From: Dysgonomonas gadei ATCC BAA-286
GTDB taxonomy: Bacteria > Bacteroidota > Bacteroidia > Bacteroidales > Dysgonomonadaceae
Reading direction: 5' to 3'
NCBI RefSeq assembly: GCF_000213555.1
Contig: NZ_GL891979.1
Location: forward strand, 303,777-352,734
DNA length: 48,958 bases
The position numbers were made by a program, and so were the translations under genes. Below, piece by piece: positions 16,982 to 24,765 of the stretch. Position 1 is the first letter of the stretch, and every line of letters begins with the position of its first letter. The notes beneath the pieces are model-generated. The model saw only the letters and a list, made by a program, of their open reading frames with translations. It was not told the origin of the DNA and did not search any database.

Positions 16982-17803
16982 ATGGCAACAAGAGAATGGC
17001 AAACCATTAAAGAATATGAAGAAATCCTGTTCGATTATTTCGAAGGGATAGGTCGTATAACAATCAACCGTCCGCGTTATCGCAACGCATTTACTCCTAC
17101 CACGACTATGGAGATCAGTGATGCGCTTCGTATATGTCACGAAAATCAGGATATCTATGTCGTAGTGCTTACAGGCGCGGGAGATAAAGCTTTCTGTGCT
17201 GGAGGAGACCAGAATGTAAAAGGTAAAGGCGGATATATAGGTAAAGATGGTGTCCCACGCTTGCAGGTGCTTGAAGTGCAGAAACAGATACGTTCAATGC
17301 CTAAGCCTGTTATTGCTATGGTAAACGGTTATGCTATTGGTGGGGGACATGTATTGCACGTTGTTTGTGACCTGTCTATTGCGTCCGAAAATGCGATCTT
17401 CGGACAGACCGGCCCTCGTGTAGGCAGCTTCGATGCCGGATTCGGGTCATCATATCTGGCGCGTATAGTGGGACAAAAAAAGGCTCGTGAAATATGGTTC
17501 CTTTGTCGTCAGTATTCAGCGCAGGAAGCTCTGGATATGGGACTGGTAAACACTGTTGTGCCTTTCGATCAGCTGGAAGACGAAACTGTGAAATGGGCGC
17601 ACGAAATGATGCAGCACAGCCCTATGGCGCTGCGTATGATAAAAATGGGACTCAATGCCGAACTTGACGGGCAATCTGGTATTCAAGAACTGGCCGGAAA
17701 TGCGACTTTACTTTATTACCTGACAGATGAGGCGCAAGAAGGAAAGCATGCATTCCTCGAAAAGCGTAAGCCGGACTTCAAAAAGTTTCCTAAGTTTCCG
17801 TAA
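16982..17803 (+). CDS. menB: 1,4-dihydroxy-2-naphthoyl-CoA synthase
   Basis: This crotonase-fold enzyme cyclises o-succinylbenzoyl-CoA to 1,4-dihydroxy-2-naphthoyl-CoA. The 273-residue protein has INRPRYRNAF, AGDKAFCAGGDQNVKG (oxyanion region), MVNGYAIGGGHVLHVVCDLSIAS and GQTGPRVGSFDAGFGSSYLARIVGQ, the MenB-specific series. ARQ-like REIWFLCRQYSAQEAL follows. The C-terminus ending with FLEKRKPDFKKFP is also typical. Its ATG lies 30 bases after the inverted repeat. Length and residues are those of the family. Confidence 0.96.
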   Translation: MATREWQTIKEYEEILFDYFEGIGRITINRPRYRNAFTPTTTMEISDALRICHENQDIYVVVLTGAGDKAFCAGGDQNVKGKGGYIGKDGVPRLQVLEVQKQIRSMPKPVIAMVNGYAIGGGHVLHVVCDLSIASENAIFGQTGPRVGSFDAGFGSSYLARIVGQKKAREIWFLCRQYSAQEALDMGLVNTVVPFDQLEDETVKWAHEMMQHSPMALRMIKMGLNAELDGQSGIQELAGNATLLYYLTDEAQEGKHAFLEKRKPDFKKFPKFP

Positions 17804-17913
17804 GGCCCCCTAAATCCCCCGAAGGGGACTTTAGGCAAAGCCACGAAAAGATAAAAGATAATTACTAATATATACTTTCTTTGAGTTCCTCCCCTTTGGG
17901 GAGGCTAGGAGGG
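17804..17913. repeat. two C/G-rich hairpins between menB and menC
   Basis: The first hairpin at 17809-17835 has cctaaatcccc arms around cgaa with one bulge. The second at 17888-17904 has cctcccc-ttt-ggggagg, a perfect 7-base stem. Their base composition differs sharply from the AT-rich surroundings. The second ends in aggagggg just before the menC ATG. Confidence 0.75.
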
Positions 17914-17919
17914 GCCGAT

Positions 17920-18978
17920 ATGCTTAAAACCAGGATCATACCCTATACTCTCCATTTTAAGCGTCCCGCAGGGACATCGCGTGGAGTTTATCACGACCAT
18001 AAAATATGGTATGTGGTGGCGGCTGATACATCCCGGCCCGAACGGTGGGGGATAGGGGAGTGTGCCCCGCTTTTTGATCTTAGCTGCGACTATGACGAAA
18101 ATTATGAGGATAGGCTATCTTATTTTTGCCAAAAACTGGAGCAGGACGGAAAACTGGATATAGAAACATTGCGTCCGTATCCATCCATTCTCTTTGGTCT
18201 GGAGACGGCAATGAGGCAGTTGGAGCAAGGCTGTTTCCGTTTATGGGATACTCCGTTTGCCCGGGGAGAGAAAGGAATTCCTATCAACGGGCTTATATGG
18301 ATGGGTGATTATGATTACATGCTCGAACAGATAGAATCTAAGTTGGAACAGGGTTTTCACTGTGTAAAACTCAAGATTGGAGCCATCAATTTTGACCAGG
18401 AACTAGACCTCCTTCGCTATATCCGTAAACATTATGACCCTGATAAAATAACATTGCGTGTGGATGCAAACGGGGCATTTTCGCCGGACGATGCACCGGA
18501 AAAATTGAAACGGCTGGCCGAACTGGATTTGCATTCTATCGAACAACCCATTCGTGCCGGACAATGGGACGATATGTCCAGACTAACAGAAATAACACCT
18601 TTGCCGATAGCGCTCGATGAGGAACTGATCGGAGTTAACCATCCTGAAGAAAAGAAACGCTTGCTGGAAACTATAAAACCACAATACATTATTCTGAAAC
18701 CGACCTTACATGGAGGAATCATCGGTGCAACGGAATGGATAGAATTGGCCCGGTCAATGGATATCGGCTGGTGGATAACTTCTGCTTTGGAATCGAATAT
18801 CGGGCTGAACGCGATAGCTCAATGGTGTTCTACTTACAATAATCCGCTTCCTCAAGGGCTTGGCACGGGAGGCTTATATACGAACAATATAGAGATGCCA
18901 TTGTTTATACAAGATGATTGTCTTTGGATAGTCAACAGTGAATACTTTCCAGTGAACAGTTCGTTTCTTAATTTGTAA
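17920..18978 (+). CDS. menC: o-succinylbenzoate synthase
   Basis: This enolase-superfamily enzyme dehydrates SHCHC to o-succinylbenzoate. From the ATG at 17920 the protein has 352 residues and begins MLKTRIIPYTLHFKRPAGTSRGVY, as in other Bacteroidales MenC. A TTG start 39 bases earlier would lie in the palindromic repeat and add a low-complexity leader, so I reject it. Catalytic features are visible: the KLKIG lysines, RVDANGAF (Asp), SIEQPI (Glu), ALDEEL (Asp) and ILKPTLHGG (Lys). An aggagggg string from the repeat sits a few bases before the ATG. It is 7 bases before menE, so the two are clearly coupled. Confidence 0.94.
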   Translation: MLKTRIIPYTLHFKRPAGTSRGVYHDHKIWYVVAADTSRPERWGIGECAPLFDLSCDYDENYEDRLSYFCQKLEQDGKLDIETLRPYPSILFGLETAMRQLEQGCFRLWDTPFARGEKGIPINGLIWMGDYDYMLEQIESKLEQGFHCVKLKIGAINFDQELDLLRYIRKHYDPDKITLRVDANGAFSPDDAPEKLKRLAELDLHSIEQPIRAGQWDDMSRLTEITPLPIALDEELIGVNHPEEKKRLLETIKPQYIILKPTLHGGIIGATEWIELARSMDIGWWITSALESNIGLNAIAQWCSTYNNPLPQGLGTGGLYTNNIEMPLFIQDDCLWIVNSEYFPVNSSFLNL

Positions 18979-18985
18979 CTTAAAA

Positions 18986-20059
18986 ATGTATCAGCTTTAT
19001 ATAAAAAGGCAAATAATAACAATAGACGGCGGGTCTTATACTCCTGATATTTTCCGGAGCAAAGGAATACCGGCCTTTGCCCTCAAGTCGGATTTTCATT
19101 ACAGTCTTTATTTATTTCTGAAGGAGTGGTTTTCCCGTTCACCGTTGATCAGGGTGCAAACATCAGGTTCAACAGGTGTACCCAAAGAAATGATGGTGGA
19201 AAAAGAGCGGATGATGCGCAGTGCGGAACTTACCTGTTCTTTCCTCGGATTAAAAGAAGGGAACAAAGCCCTGCTGTGTATGTCACTGGATTATATTGCA
19301 GGTAAAATGATGGTGGTACGTGCGTTGATCGCAGGCATGGATTTGTATCCTGTTACTCCTTCGGGCAATCCGTTGAAAGATACAAAAGTAACATTCGATT
19401 TTGCAGCGATGATTCCTATGCAGGTGTATAATAGCTTGCAATCTGAAAAAGAACAGAAGAAACTGGAAAAAATAAAAAATCTTATAATAGGAGGAGGAGC
19501 GGTTGACTTCCGTCTGGAAGAAAAACTGAATTTTTTTCCTAATAACATATATTCTACATATGGAATGACCGAGACCCTTTCACACATTGCTTTGCGCAGG
19601 CTGAACGGAGAGAGTGTTTCCGGATCATATATCCCGTTTCCATCGGTTGCACTATCATTGTCGGATGATAATACATTGATAATAGATGCGCCGTTGGTAA
19701 CAAGTGAAAAACTTTATACAAACGATATTGCGGAGATAGATAAAGACGGAAGTTTCCGTATCACAGGACGCAAAGATAATGTAATTAACAGCGGAGGAAT
19801 AAAGATTCAGATAGAAGAAGTTGAAAAGATATTGAAGTCTCTTATCAATAGTTCTTTTGCCGTTACATCTCTTCCCGATCCTAAATTTGGAGAAGCACTG
19901 ATTCTTGCTGTGGAAAAAGATGTTGATCCGGAGATATTGAAAGATATCCAGCCTACATATTACATTCCTAAAAAGATTATTAAGGTGGATAAAATTCCTT
20001 TAACAGAGACGGGTAAGATAAGCCGTATGGAATTGAAGAAGTTGGTAAGTGAACTTTAA
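18986..20059 (+). CDS. menE: o-succinylbenzoate-CoA ligase
   Basis: This AMP-forming ligase makes o-succinylbenzoyl-CoA, the MenB substrate. The 357 residues contain the ATP loop QTSGSTGVPKE (residues 60-70), then YGMTETLSHIALR, GRKDNVINSGGIKIQIEEVE and the C-terminal TGKISRMELKKL with catalytic Lys. It is shorter than E. coli MenE (about 450), as in other Bacteroidota. It starts 7 bases after menC. MenA, MenG and MenH are not in the window, so the pathway is completed elsewhere. Confidence 0.93.
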   Translation: MYQLYIKRQIITIDGGSYTPDIFRSKGIPAFALKSDFHYSLYLFLKEWFSRSPLIRVQTSGSTGVPKEMMVEKERMMRSAELTCSFLGLKEGNKALLCMSLDYIAGKMMVVRALIAGMDLYPVTPSGNPLKDTKVTFDFAAMIPMQVYNSLQSEKEQKKLEKIKNLIIGGGAVDFRLEEKLNFFPNNIYSTYGMTETLSHIALRRLNGESVSGSYIPFPSVALSLSDDNTLIIDAPLVTSEKLYTNDIAEIDKDGSFRITGRKDNVINSGGIKIQIEEVEKILKSLINSSFAVTSLPDPKFGEALILAVEKDVDPEILKDIQPTYYIPKKIIKVDKIPLTETGKISRMELKKLVSEL

Positions 20060-20195
20060 TGAGATATTTTATCATCTTGTTCAAACTCTTTCCATATAAT
20101 TAGTAAAATAATATCCTTAAATCATTTAAAATTGCAAATTGTCATTTCGGCTTTTCGCTAAAAATCTTTATCTTCGGTGCATATATCTAATGCAC

Positions 20196-20960
20196 ATGAA
20201 CATTATACTATTACAAACCGACATACAGTGGCAAAAGCCAAATGAAAACAGGACGCATGCAGAGACGATAATCGACACGTTACCACAAGCAGATTTGGTT
20301 ATCTTACCTGAAATGTTTACCTCCGGTTTTTGTATGGCCCCCGCAGAAGTTGCTGAGAAGGCTGGCTCCCCGACTCTTCATTGGATGCAAACAATCGCTA
20401 TGAAAAAGAAGGCGGCGATTGCAGGAAGTGTCTCTGTAGAAGAAGACGGCAAATATTACAACCGTTTCTATTTCGTAAAACCCGATGGCAGTTATGCCGC
20501 CTATAATAAGAAGCATCTGTTTACATTCTCAGGTGAAGACAAAGAATACGCAGCGGGAAACGAGAGGGTGATAGTGGAATATAAGGGTGTAAGAATATTG
20601 CTGCAAATCTGTTATGATCTGCGCTTTCCTGTATTTTCCAGAAACAGGGGAGATTATGATATGATTATCTACGTTGCCAATTGGCCTACTGTCCGTATCG
20701 ATGCATGGAATACTCTGCTCAAAGCGCGCGCTATCGAGAACCTTTGTTATATAGCGGGGGTGAATAGGGTGGGAGACGATCCTACAAATAAATATAGCGG
20801 AAGTACAGTACTTCTCGACTATTTAGGAAAAACAATTGTAGCGGCGGAAGAGGGACAGGAGAATGCAGTTTGCGGGAAGATAGATATGCAGATGTTAAAA
20901 GACTTTCGTGAAAAATTTCCGGCGCTCAACGATGCCGATAAATACAGAATAATCAATTAA
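20196..20960 (+). CDS. omega-amidase, nitrilase family (YafV/Nit2-like)
   Basis: The 254-residue carbon-nitrogen hydrolase probably removes ammonia from 2-oxoglutaramate. The catalytic triad is visible: Glu39 in LPEMFTSGF, Lys105 in YNKKHLF and Cys139 in QICYDLRFPVF. CYDLRFPVF and the MNIILLQTDIQW start are typical of YafV/omega-amidases. The frame is open further upstream from a TTG, but the ATG at 20196 (or 20190) fits the family start. It abuts iorA directly, the stop being followed at once by the next ATG. This places it in the aromatic amino acid cluster rather than with men genes. Confidence 0.9.
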   Translation: MNIILLQTDIQWQKPNENRTHAETIIDTLPQADLVILPEMFTSGFCMAPAEVAEKAGSPTLHWMQTIAMKKKAAIAGSVSVEEDGKYYNRFYFVKPDGSYAAYNKKHLFTFSGEDKEYAAGNERVIVEYKGVRILLQICYDLRFPVFSRNRGDYDMIIYVANWPTVRIDAWNTLLKARAIENLCYIAGVNRVGDDPTNKYSGSTVLLDYLGKTIVAAEEGQENAVCGKIDMQMLKDFREKFPALNDADKYRIIN

Positions 20961-22553
20961 ATGAGAGAAAAACTATTAATGCTGGGTGACCAGGCTATTG
21001 CCCTGGGTGCTATCCACGCAGGCATTACGGGAGTTTATGCTTATCCCGGAACGCCTTCTACAGAAATTACGGAATACATTCAGGATTCACCATTAGCAAA
21101 GGAGCGGAATATTCACAGTCAATGGTGTACCAATGAAAAAACTGCTGTGGAAACGGCTCTAGGCGTGTCCTATATTGGAAAGCGGGCATTGGTATGTATG
21201 AAGCATGTAGGACTGAATGTTGCAGCCGATGCTTTTATTAATTCGGCAATGACAGGAACGAACGGCGGGCTGGTAGTCTTAGTGGCCGACGACCCCTCGA
21301 TGCATTCTTCACAGAATGAGCAGGACTCACGTTTCTATGGTAAGTTTGCGTTTACGCCTATATTCGAACCATCGTCGCAACAGGAGTCATATGATATGGT
21401 TCGTTATGCTTTCGATATTTCGGAAAAATACGAATTGCCTGTATTGATGAGGCTGACTACCCGTATGGCACATTCGCGTGCTGTGGTTGAAATATCAGAA
21501 ATCAGAGAGCAGAACGAAATAAATTTTCCCGAAGATAAATCCCGTTGGGTGCTACTTCCTGTAAATGCAAGAAGAAGATATAACGAACTTTTGGCTGCAC
21601 AACCCGAATTGGAGAAGATTTCGACCGAATCCCCTTATAATCTTTATAAGAAGGGTAGCAGGCAAGGTATCATTGCTTGCGGAATAGGGTATAACTACCT
21701 GATGGAGAGTTTTCCGGACGGATGTGACCGCACTGTGTTAAAAATATCACAGTATCCTTTGCCGAAAGAGCTTATACGGGAAGTGCTGAATGAATGCGAT
21801 GAGGTCTTGGTTCTCGAAGACGGGCAACCTTTTGTAGAGGAGCAGCTTCGCGGATTGCTGGATGAAACAGGAAAGGTTAAAGGACGCCTGACGGGCGAAT
21901 TGCCTCGGGTGGGAGAACTTACTCCCGACAATGTTCGCGCAGCATTGGGTTTCTCGGTTAAGCTGTATCAGGGAGCAAGTGAAAATGTTGTACCCCGTCC
22001 GCCGGCACTTTGTACAGGTTGTGGACATAGGGACGTGTATGACGCATTGAATGAAGTGCTTCGTGAATATGAAAATGCGAAAGTGTTTAGTGATATAGGT
22101 TGTTATACGCTTGGAGCATTGCCACCTTTCCGGGCTATAGATACCTGTGTGGATATGGGTGCGTCTATAACGATGGCTAAAGGTGCTGCTGATGGAGGTT
22201 TGTTCCCATCGGTAGCGGTTATTGGCGATTCCACTTTCACTCATTCAGGAATTACAGGATTATTGGATGCAGTAAATTCGAATGCCAGTGTGACCATTGT
22301 TATTTCAGATAATTTGACTACGGCTATGACCGGAGGGCAGGATTCGGCAGGATACGAAAAATTGGAAGATATATGCTTTGGTGTGGGTGTGGAAAAAGAA
22401 CACCTGCGCATTGTGATTCCGTTACCGAAGAATATAGAGGAGATAAAGAATATTATTCGTGAAGAAATTGAATATAATGGTGTTTCAGTTATTATTCCCC
22501 GCAGAGAATGTATACAGACACTGAAAAAACATACAAAGAAAAAAATAATATGA
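20961..22553 (+). CDS. iorA: indolepyruvate ferredoxin oxidoreductase, alpha subunit
   Basis: This TPP-dependent subunit catalyses reversible oxidative decarboxylation of aryl pyruvates to aryl-acetyl-CoA. The 530 residues start with the pyrimidine-domain block GDQAIALGAIHAGITGVYAYPGTPSTEI. The pyrophosphate domain is near the end, with PRPPALCTGCGHRD, FSDIGCYTLGALPPF, MGASITMAKGA and GDSTFTHSGITG...ISDN. The C-terminal two-[4Fe-4S] ferredoxin domain of archaeal IorA is absent: after RRECIQTLKKH the chain ends. Electrons may pass to a separate ferredoxin. The TGA overlaps the iorB ATG as ATGA. Confidence 0.93.
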   Translation: MREKLLMLGDQAIALGAIHAGITGVYAYPGTPSTEITEYIQDSPLAKERNIHSQWCTNEKTAVETALGVSYIGKRALVCMKHVGLNVAADAFINSAMTGTNGGLVVLVADDPSMHSSQNEQDSRFYGKFAFTPIFEPSSQQESYDMVRYAFDISEKYELPVLMRLTTRMAHSRAVVEISEIREQNEINFPEDKSRWVLLPVNARRRYNELLAAQPELEKISTESPYNLYKKGSRQGIIACGIGYNYLMESFPDGCDRTVLKISQYPLPKELIREVLNECDEVLVLEDGQPFVEEQLRGLLDETGKVKGRLTGELPRVGELTPDNVRAALGFSVKLYQGASENVVPRPPALCTGCGHRDVYDALNEVLREYENAKVFSDIGCYTLGALPPFRAIDTCVDMGASITMAKGAADGGLFPSVAVIGDSTFTHSGITGLLDAVNSNASVTIVISDNLTTAMTGGQDSAGYEKLEDICFGVGVEKEHLRIVIPLPKNIEEIKNIIREEIEYNGVSVIIPRRECIQTLKKHTKKKII

Positions 22554-23134
22554 AACTCGATATAATACTTTCAGGTGTAGGCGGACAAGGGATACTTTCC
22601 ATTGCTGCCATTATTGGAGAGGCATCGCTTCGCGAGGGATTACATATCAAACAGGCTGAAGTACATGGAATGAGCCAACGGGGAGGGGATGTACAATCTA
22701 ATCTTCGCATATCGTCAAATCCGATACATTCCGACCTGATTGCAAAAGGAACTGCCGATGCCATTATATCATTGGAACCTATGGAGGCTTTACGCTATAT
22801 TCCATACTTATCAGAAGAGGGCTGGGTGGTGACAAATATTTCTCCTTATGTCAATATTCCCAATTATCCCGGGTTGGATACGATCCTCAAAGAATTATCA
22901 TCATTGCCCAATGTCATACTTCTGGATGTGGATGCTATTGCTAAAGATGCTAAAGCGGCCAAGGCTGCCAATATGGTATTGCTGGGGGCTGCTTCTGTGA
23001 TATTGGGTATAGAAGCATCGAAACTGGAAGAAGCTATTGCGCAGGTATTCGGACGCAAAGGAGAATCTGTAGTAGAGATGAATATAAAAGCTTTCAGAGA
23101 AGGACAAAGTGCAGGCAGAAAACAAGTGAAATAA
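22550..23134 (+). CDS. iorB: indolepyruvate ferredoxin oxidoreductase, beta subunit
   Basis: The 194-residue gamma-type subunit partners IorA. It begins MKLDIILSGVGGQGIL, the standard motif of the 2-oxoacid oxidoreductase gamma domain. EVHGMSQRGGDVQSNLRI and SDLIAKGTADAIISLEPMEALR follow. I chose the ATG at 22550, which overlaps the iorA stop; the frame is open 42 bases further upstream, but that part lies inside iorA. The overlap implies translational coupling and equal amounts of both subunits. No cysteine cluster is present. Confidence 0.94.
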   Translation: MKLDIILSGVGGQGILSIAAIIGEASLREGLHIKQAEVHGMSQRGGDVQSNLRISSNPIHSDLIAKGTADAIISLEPMEALRYIPYLSEEGWVVTNISPYVNIPNYPGLDTILKELSSLPNVILLDVDAIAKDAKAAKAANMVLLGAASVILGIEASKLEEAIAQVFGRKGESVVEMNIKAFREGQSAGRKQVK

Positions 23135-23283
23135 TAAGAAGAATGATTCTTGTTTGTCATGCTTGAGGAACGAAATATCCGGGAGTATTGCAGGCTAAAT
23201 GTATAAAGACTATATTTTTGAGGTAAAAGTTTATCTATGTAGATAGCTGTTAGCCGGTAGTTCTTTGAATAGTTTTAAGTAAT

Positions 23284-23409
23284 AAGTAACACGAATGAAG
23301 AAAGCGTAAATAGTGTTACTTCTGTTACCTTTTAACTATGTATAGTTAATAAAAGTGAAATTTTAAGATGAGGATAGTGAAAAAAGTGTCAGATATGTCA
23401 GATTTTAAC
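23284..23409 (-). repeat. modular repeat units before the aminotransferase gene
   Basis: Two units, read on the minus strand, match those at 48 kb. Unit one (23313-23350) is a near-perfect 18-base palindrome (23332-23349) followed by paired gtaaca hexamers three bases apart. Unit two (23377-23409) has gttaaaa followed by ctgaca-tat-ctgaca and a T-run. aagtaacac (23284-23292) also pairs with gtgttactt (23313-23321). The last unit ends 14 bases before the aminotransferase ATG. The rest of the iorB-aminotransferase gap (23135-23283) shows nothing else. Confidence 0.7.
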
Positions 23410-23423
23410 AAGCAGTTTATAAT

Positions 23424-24734
23424 ATGCAAAACAGAGTATTTAGTCAGGAACTCGTAAATCAGGTTGTTGACGAACTGAAAATAACAAACCTTGAGAAAGC
23501 TACCATCGGTGAAGTGTTACTTTTGGCATCGCGACTTGAACAGGTTACAGGCATCCCTTTTATCCGTATGGATCAGGGTGTACCCGGTCTTAAGCCTTGC
23601 CAGATAGGTATAGATGCGGAAAAGAAAGCGTTGGATGAGGGTGTGGCTTCGATGTATCCTGCTGCCGCAGGTGTTCCTGTGTTGAAGGAAGAAGCATCCC
23701 GTTTTGTTAAAGCGTTTCTCGATGTTGATATATCATCCGGCTCATGCATACCGGTTACAGGTTCTGTTGCAGGCTCTTTCAGCTCATTTATAGTTTGTAA
23801 TCAACGGGATAAAGAAAAAGATACTGTATTGTTTATCGATCCCGGATTCCCCATACAGAAATCCCAATTGAAGATACTTGATATTCCATATATCGAATTT
23901 GATGTTTACAATCACAGAGGTGCAGGATTGAAAGCCAAACTTGAAGGGCTATTGGAAAGAGGAACTATATCATCTGTTGTTTATTCTAACCCCAATAATC
24001 CGGCATGGATTTGCCTGACGGAAGATGAATTGCAGATAATAGGAGAATTGGCCACAAAATATGATGCGGTCGTTATTGAAGATTTAGCCTATTTCGCTAT
24101 GGATTTTCGTACCGATTTCGGTAAGCCTTTCCAACCGCCTTTTGTTCCTACTGTAGCAAGATATACAGACAATTATATTTTGATGCTTTCGTCATCTAAG
24201 ATATTCAGTTATGCGGGACAACGTGCCGCGGTGCTTTGTATTTCGGACCCATTATTTTTTCGTAAATTTGAATCATTGGCAGAGAAGTATTCCGGCTCAG
24301 GTGTTTTCGGTTCTACATTTATAGGGGAAATATTGTATATGATTACCTCCGGCATAACCCATTCTACACAGTATGGTTACGCAGCAATGCTAAAGGCTGC
24401 ATCGGATGGTGAATTAGACTTTGTAAAAGAGACAAGCGAATATGGCAGGCGTGCCTGCCGGATGAAGGAGTTATTCAATAAGTACGGATTTCATGTGGTA
24501 TATGACAAGGATATAGACAGGGATATTTCCGATGGCTTCTTTTTCACAATCGGTTACAATGATATGTCTTGCGCCGAACTGATGCGGGAGTTGTTATATT
24601 ATGGAATAAGTTCTATCGCTTTGTCTACTACAGGAAGCGAGCAACAAGGTATCAGAGCATGCTGTTCGCGTATGAGTGAAGATCTATATACTGTATTAGA
24701 TGAACGATTAAGATTTTTCAAATTAGACCATTGA
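23424..24734 (+). CDS. PLP-dependent aminotransferase, class I/II (likely aromatic)
   Basis: This 436-residue fold-type I aminotransferase shows SNPNNPAW (188-195, cofactor Asn), EDLAY (219-223, Asp and Tyr around the ring) and the Schiff-base Lys259 in LSSSKIFSYAGQR. A C-terminal GIRACCS Arg would hold the substrate carboxylate. Family membership is clear; the substrate is not given by sequence. Neighbours IorAB, PaaK, an ACT protein and an omega-amidase suggest aryl pyruvate/aromatic amino acid exchange, possibly with glutamine as amino donor. It starts just after the modular repeat, so it may have its own promoter or attenuator. Confidence 0.88.
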   Translation: MQNRVFSQELVNQVVDELKITNLEKATIGEVLLLASRLEQVTGIPFIRMDQGVPGLKPCQIGIDAEKKALDEGVASMYPAAAGVPVLKEEASRFVKAFLDVDISSGSCIPVTGSVAGSFSSFIVCNQRDKEKDTVLFIDPGFPIQKSQLKILDIPYIEFDVYNHRGAGLKAKLEGLLERGTISSVVYSNPNNPAWICLTEDELQIIGELATKYDAVVIEDLAYFAMDFRTDFGKPFQPPFVPTVARYTDNYILMLSSSKIFSYAGQRAAVLCISDPLFFRKFESLAEKYSGSGVFGSTFIGEILYMITSGITHSTQYGYAAMLKAASDGELDFVKETSEYGRRACRMKELFNKYGFHVVYDKDIDRDISDGFFFTIGYNDMSCAELMRELLYYGISSIALSTTGSEQQGIRACCSRMSEDLYTVLDERLRFFKLDH

Positions 24735-24765
24735 TAACATAAACGACTAAAAAAACTAATATATT

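Noticed and set aside
17881..17919. Upstream TTG start for menC
   Set aside because: It would translate the palindromic repeat into a low-complexity leader; the ATG at 17920 matches the family start.
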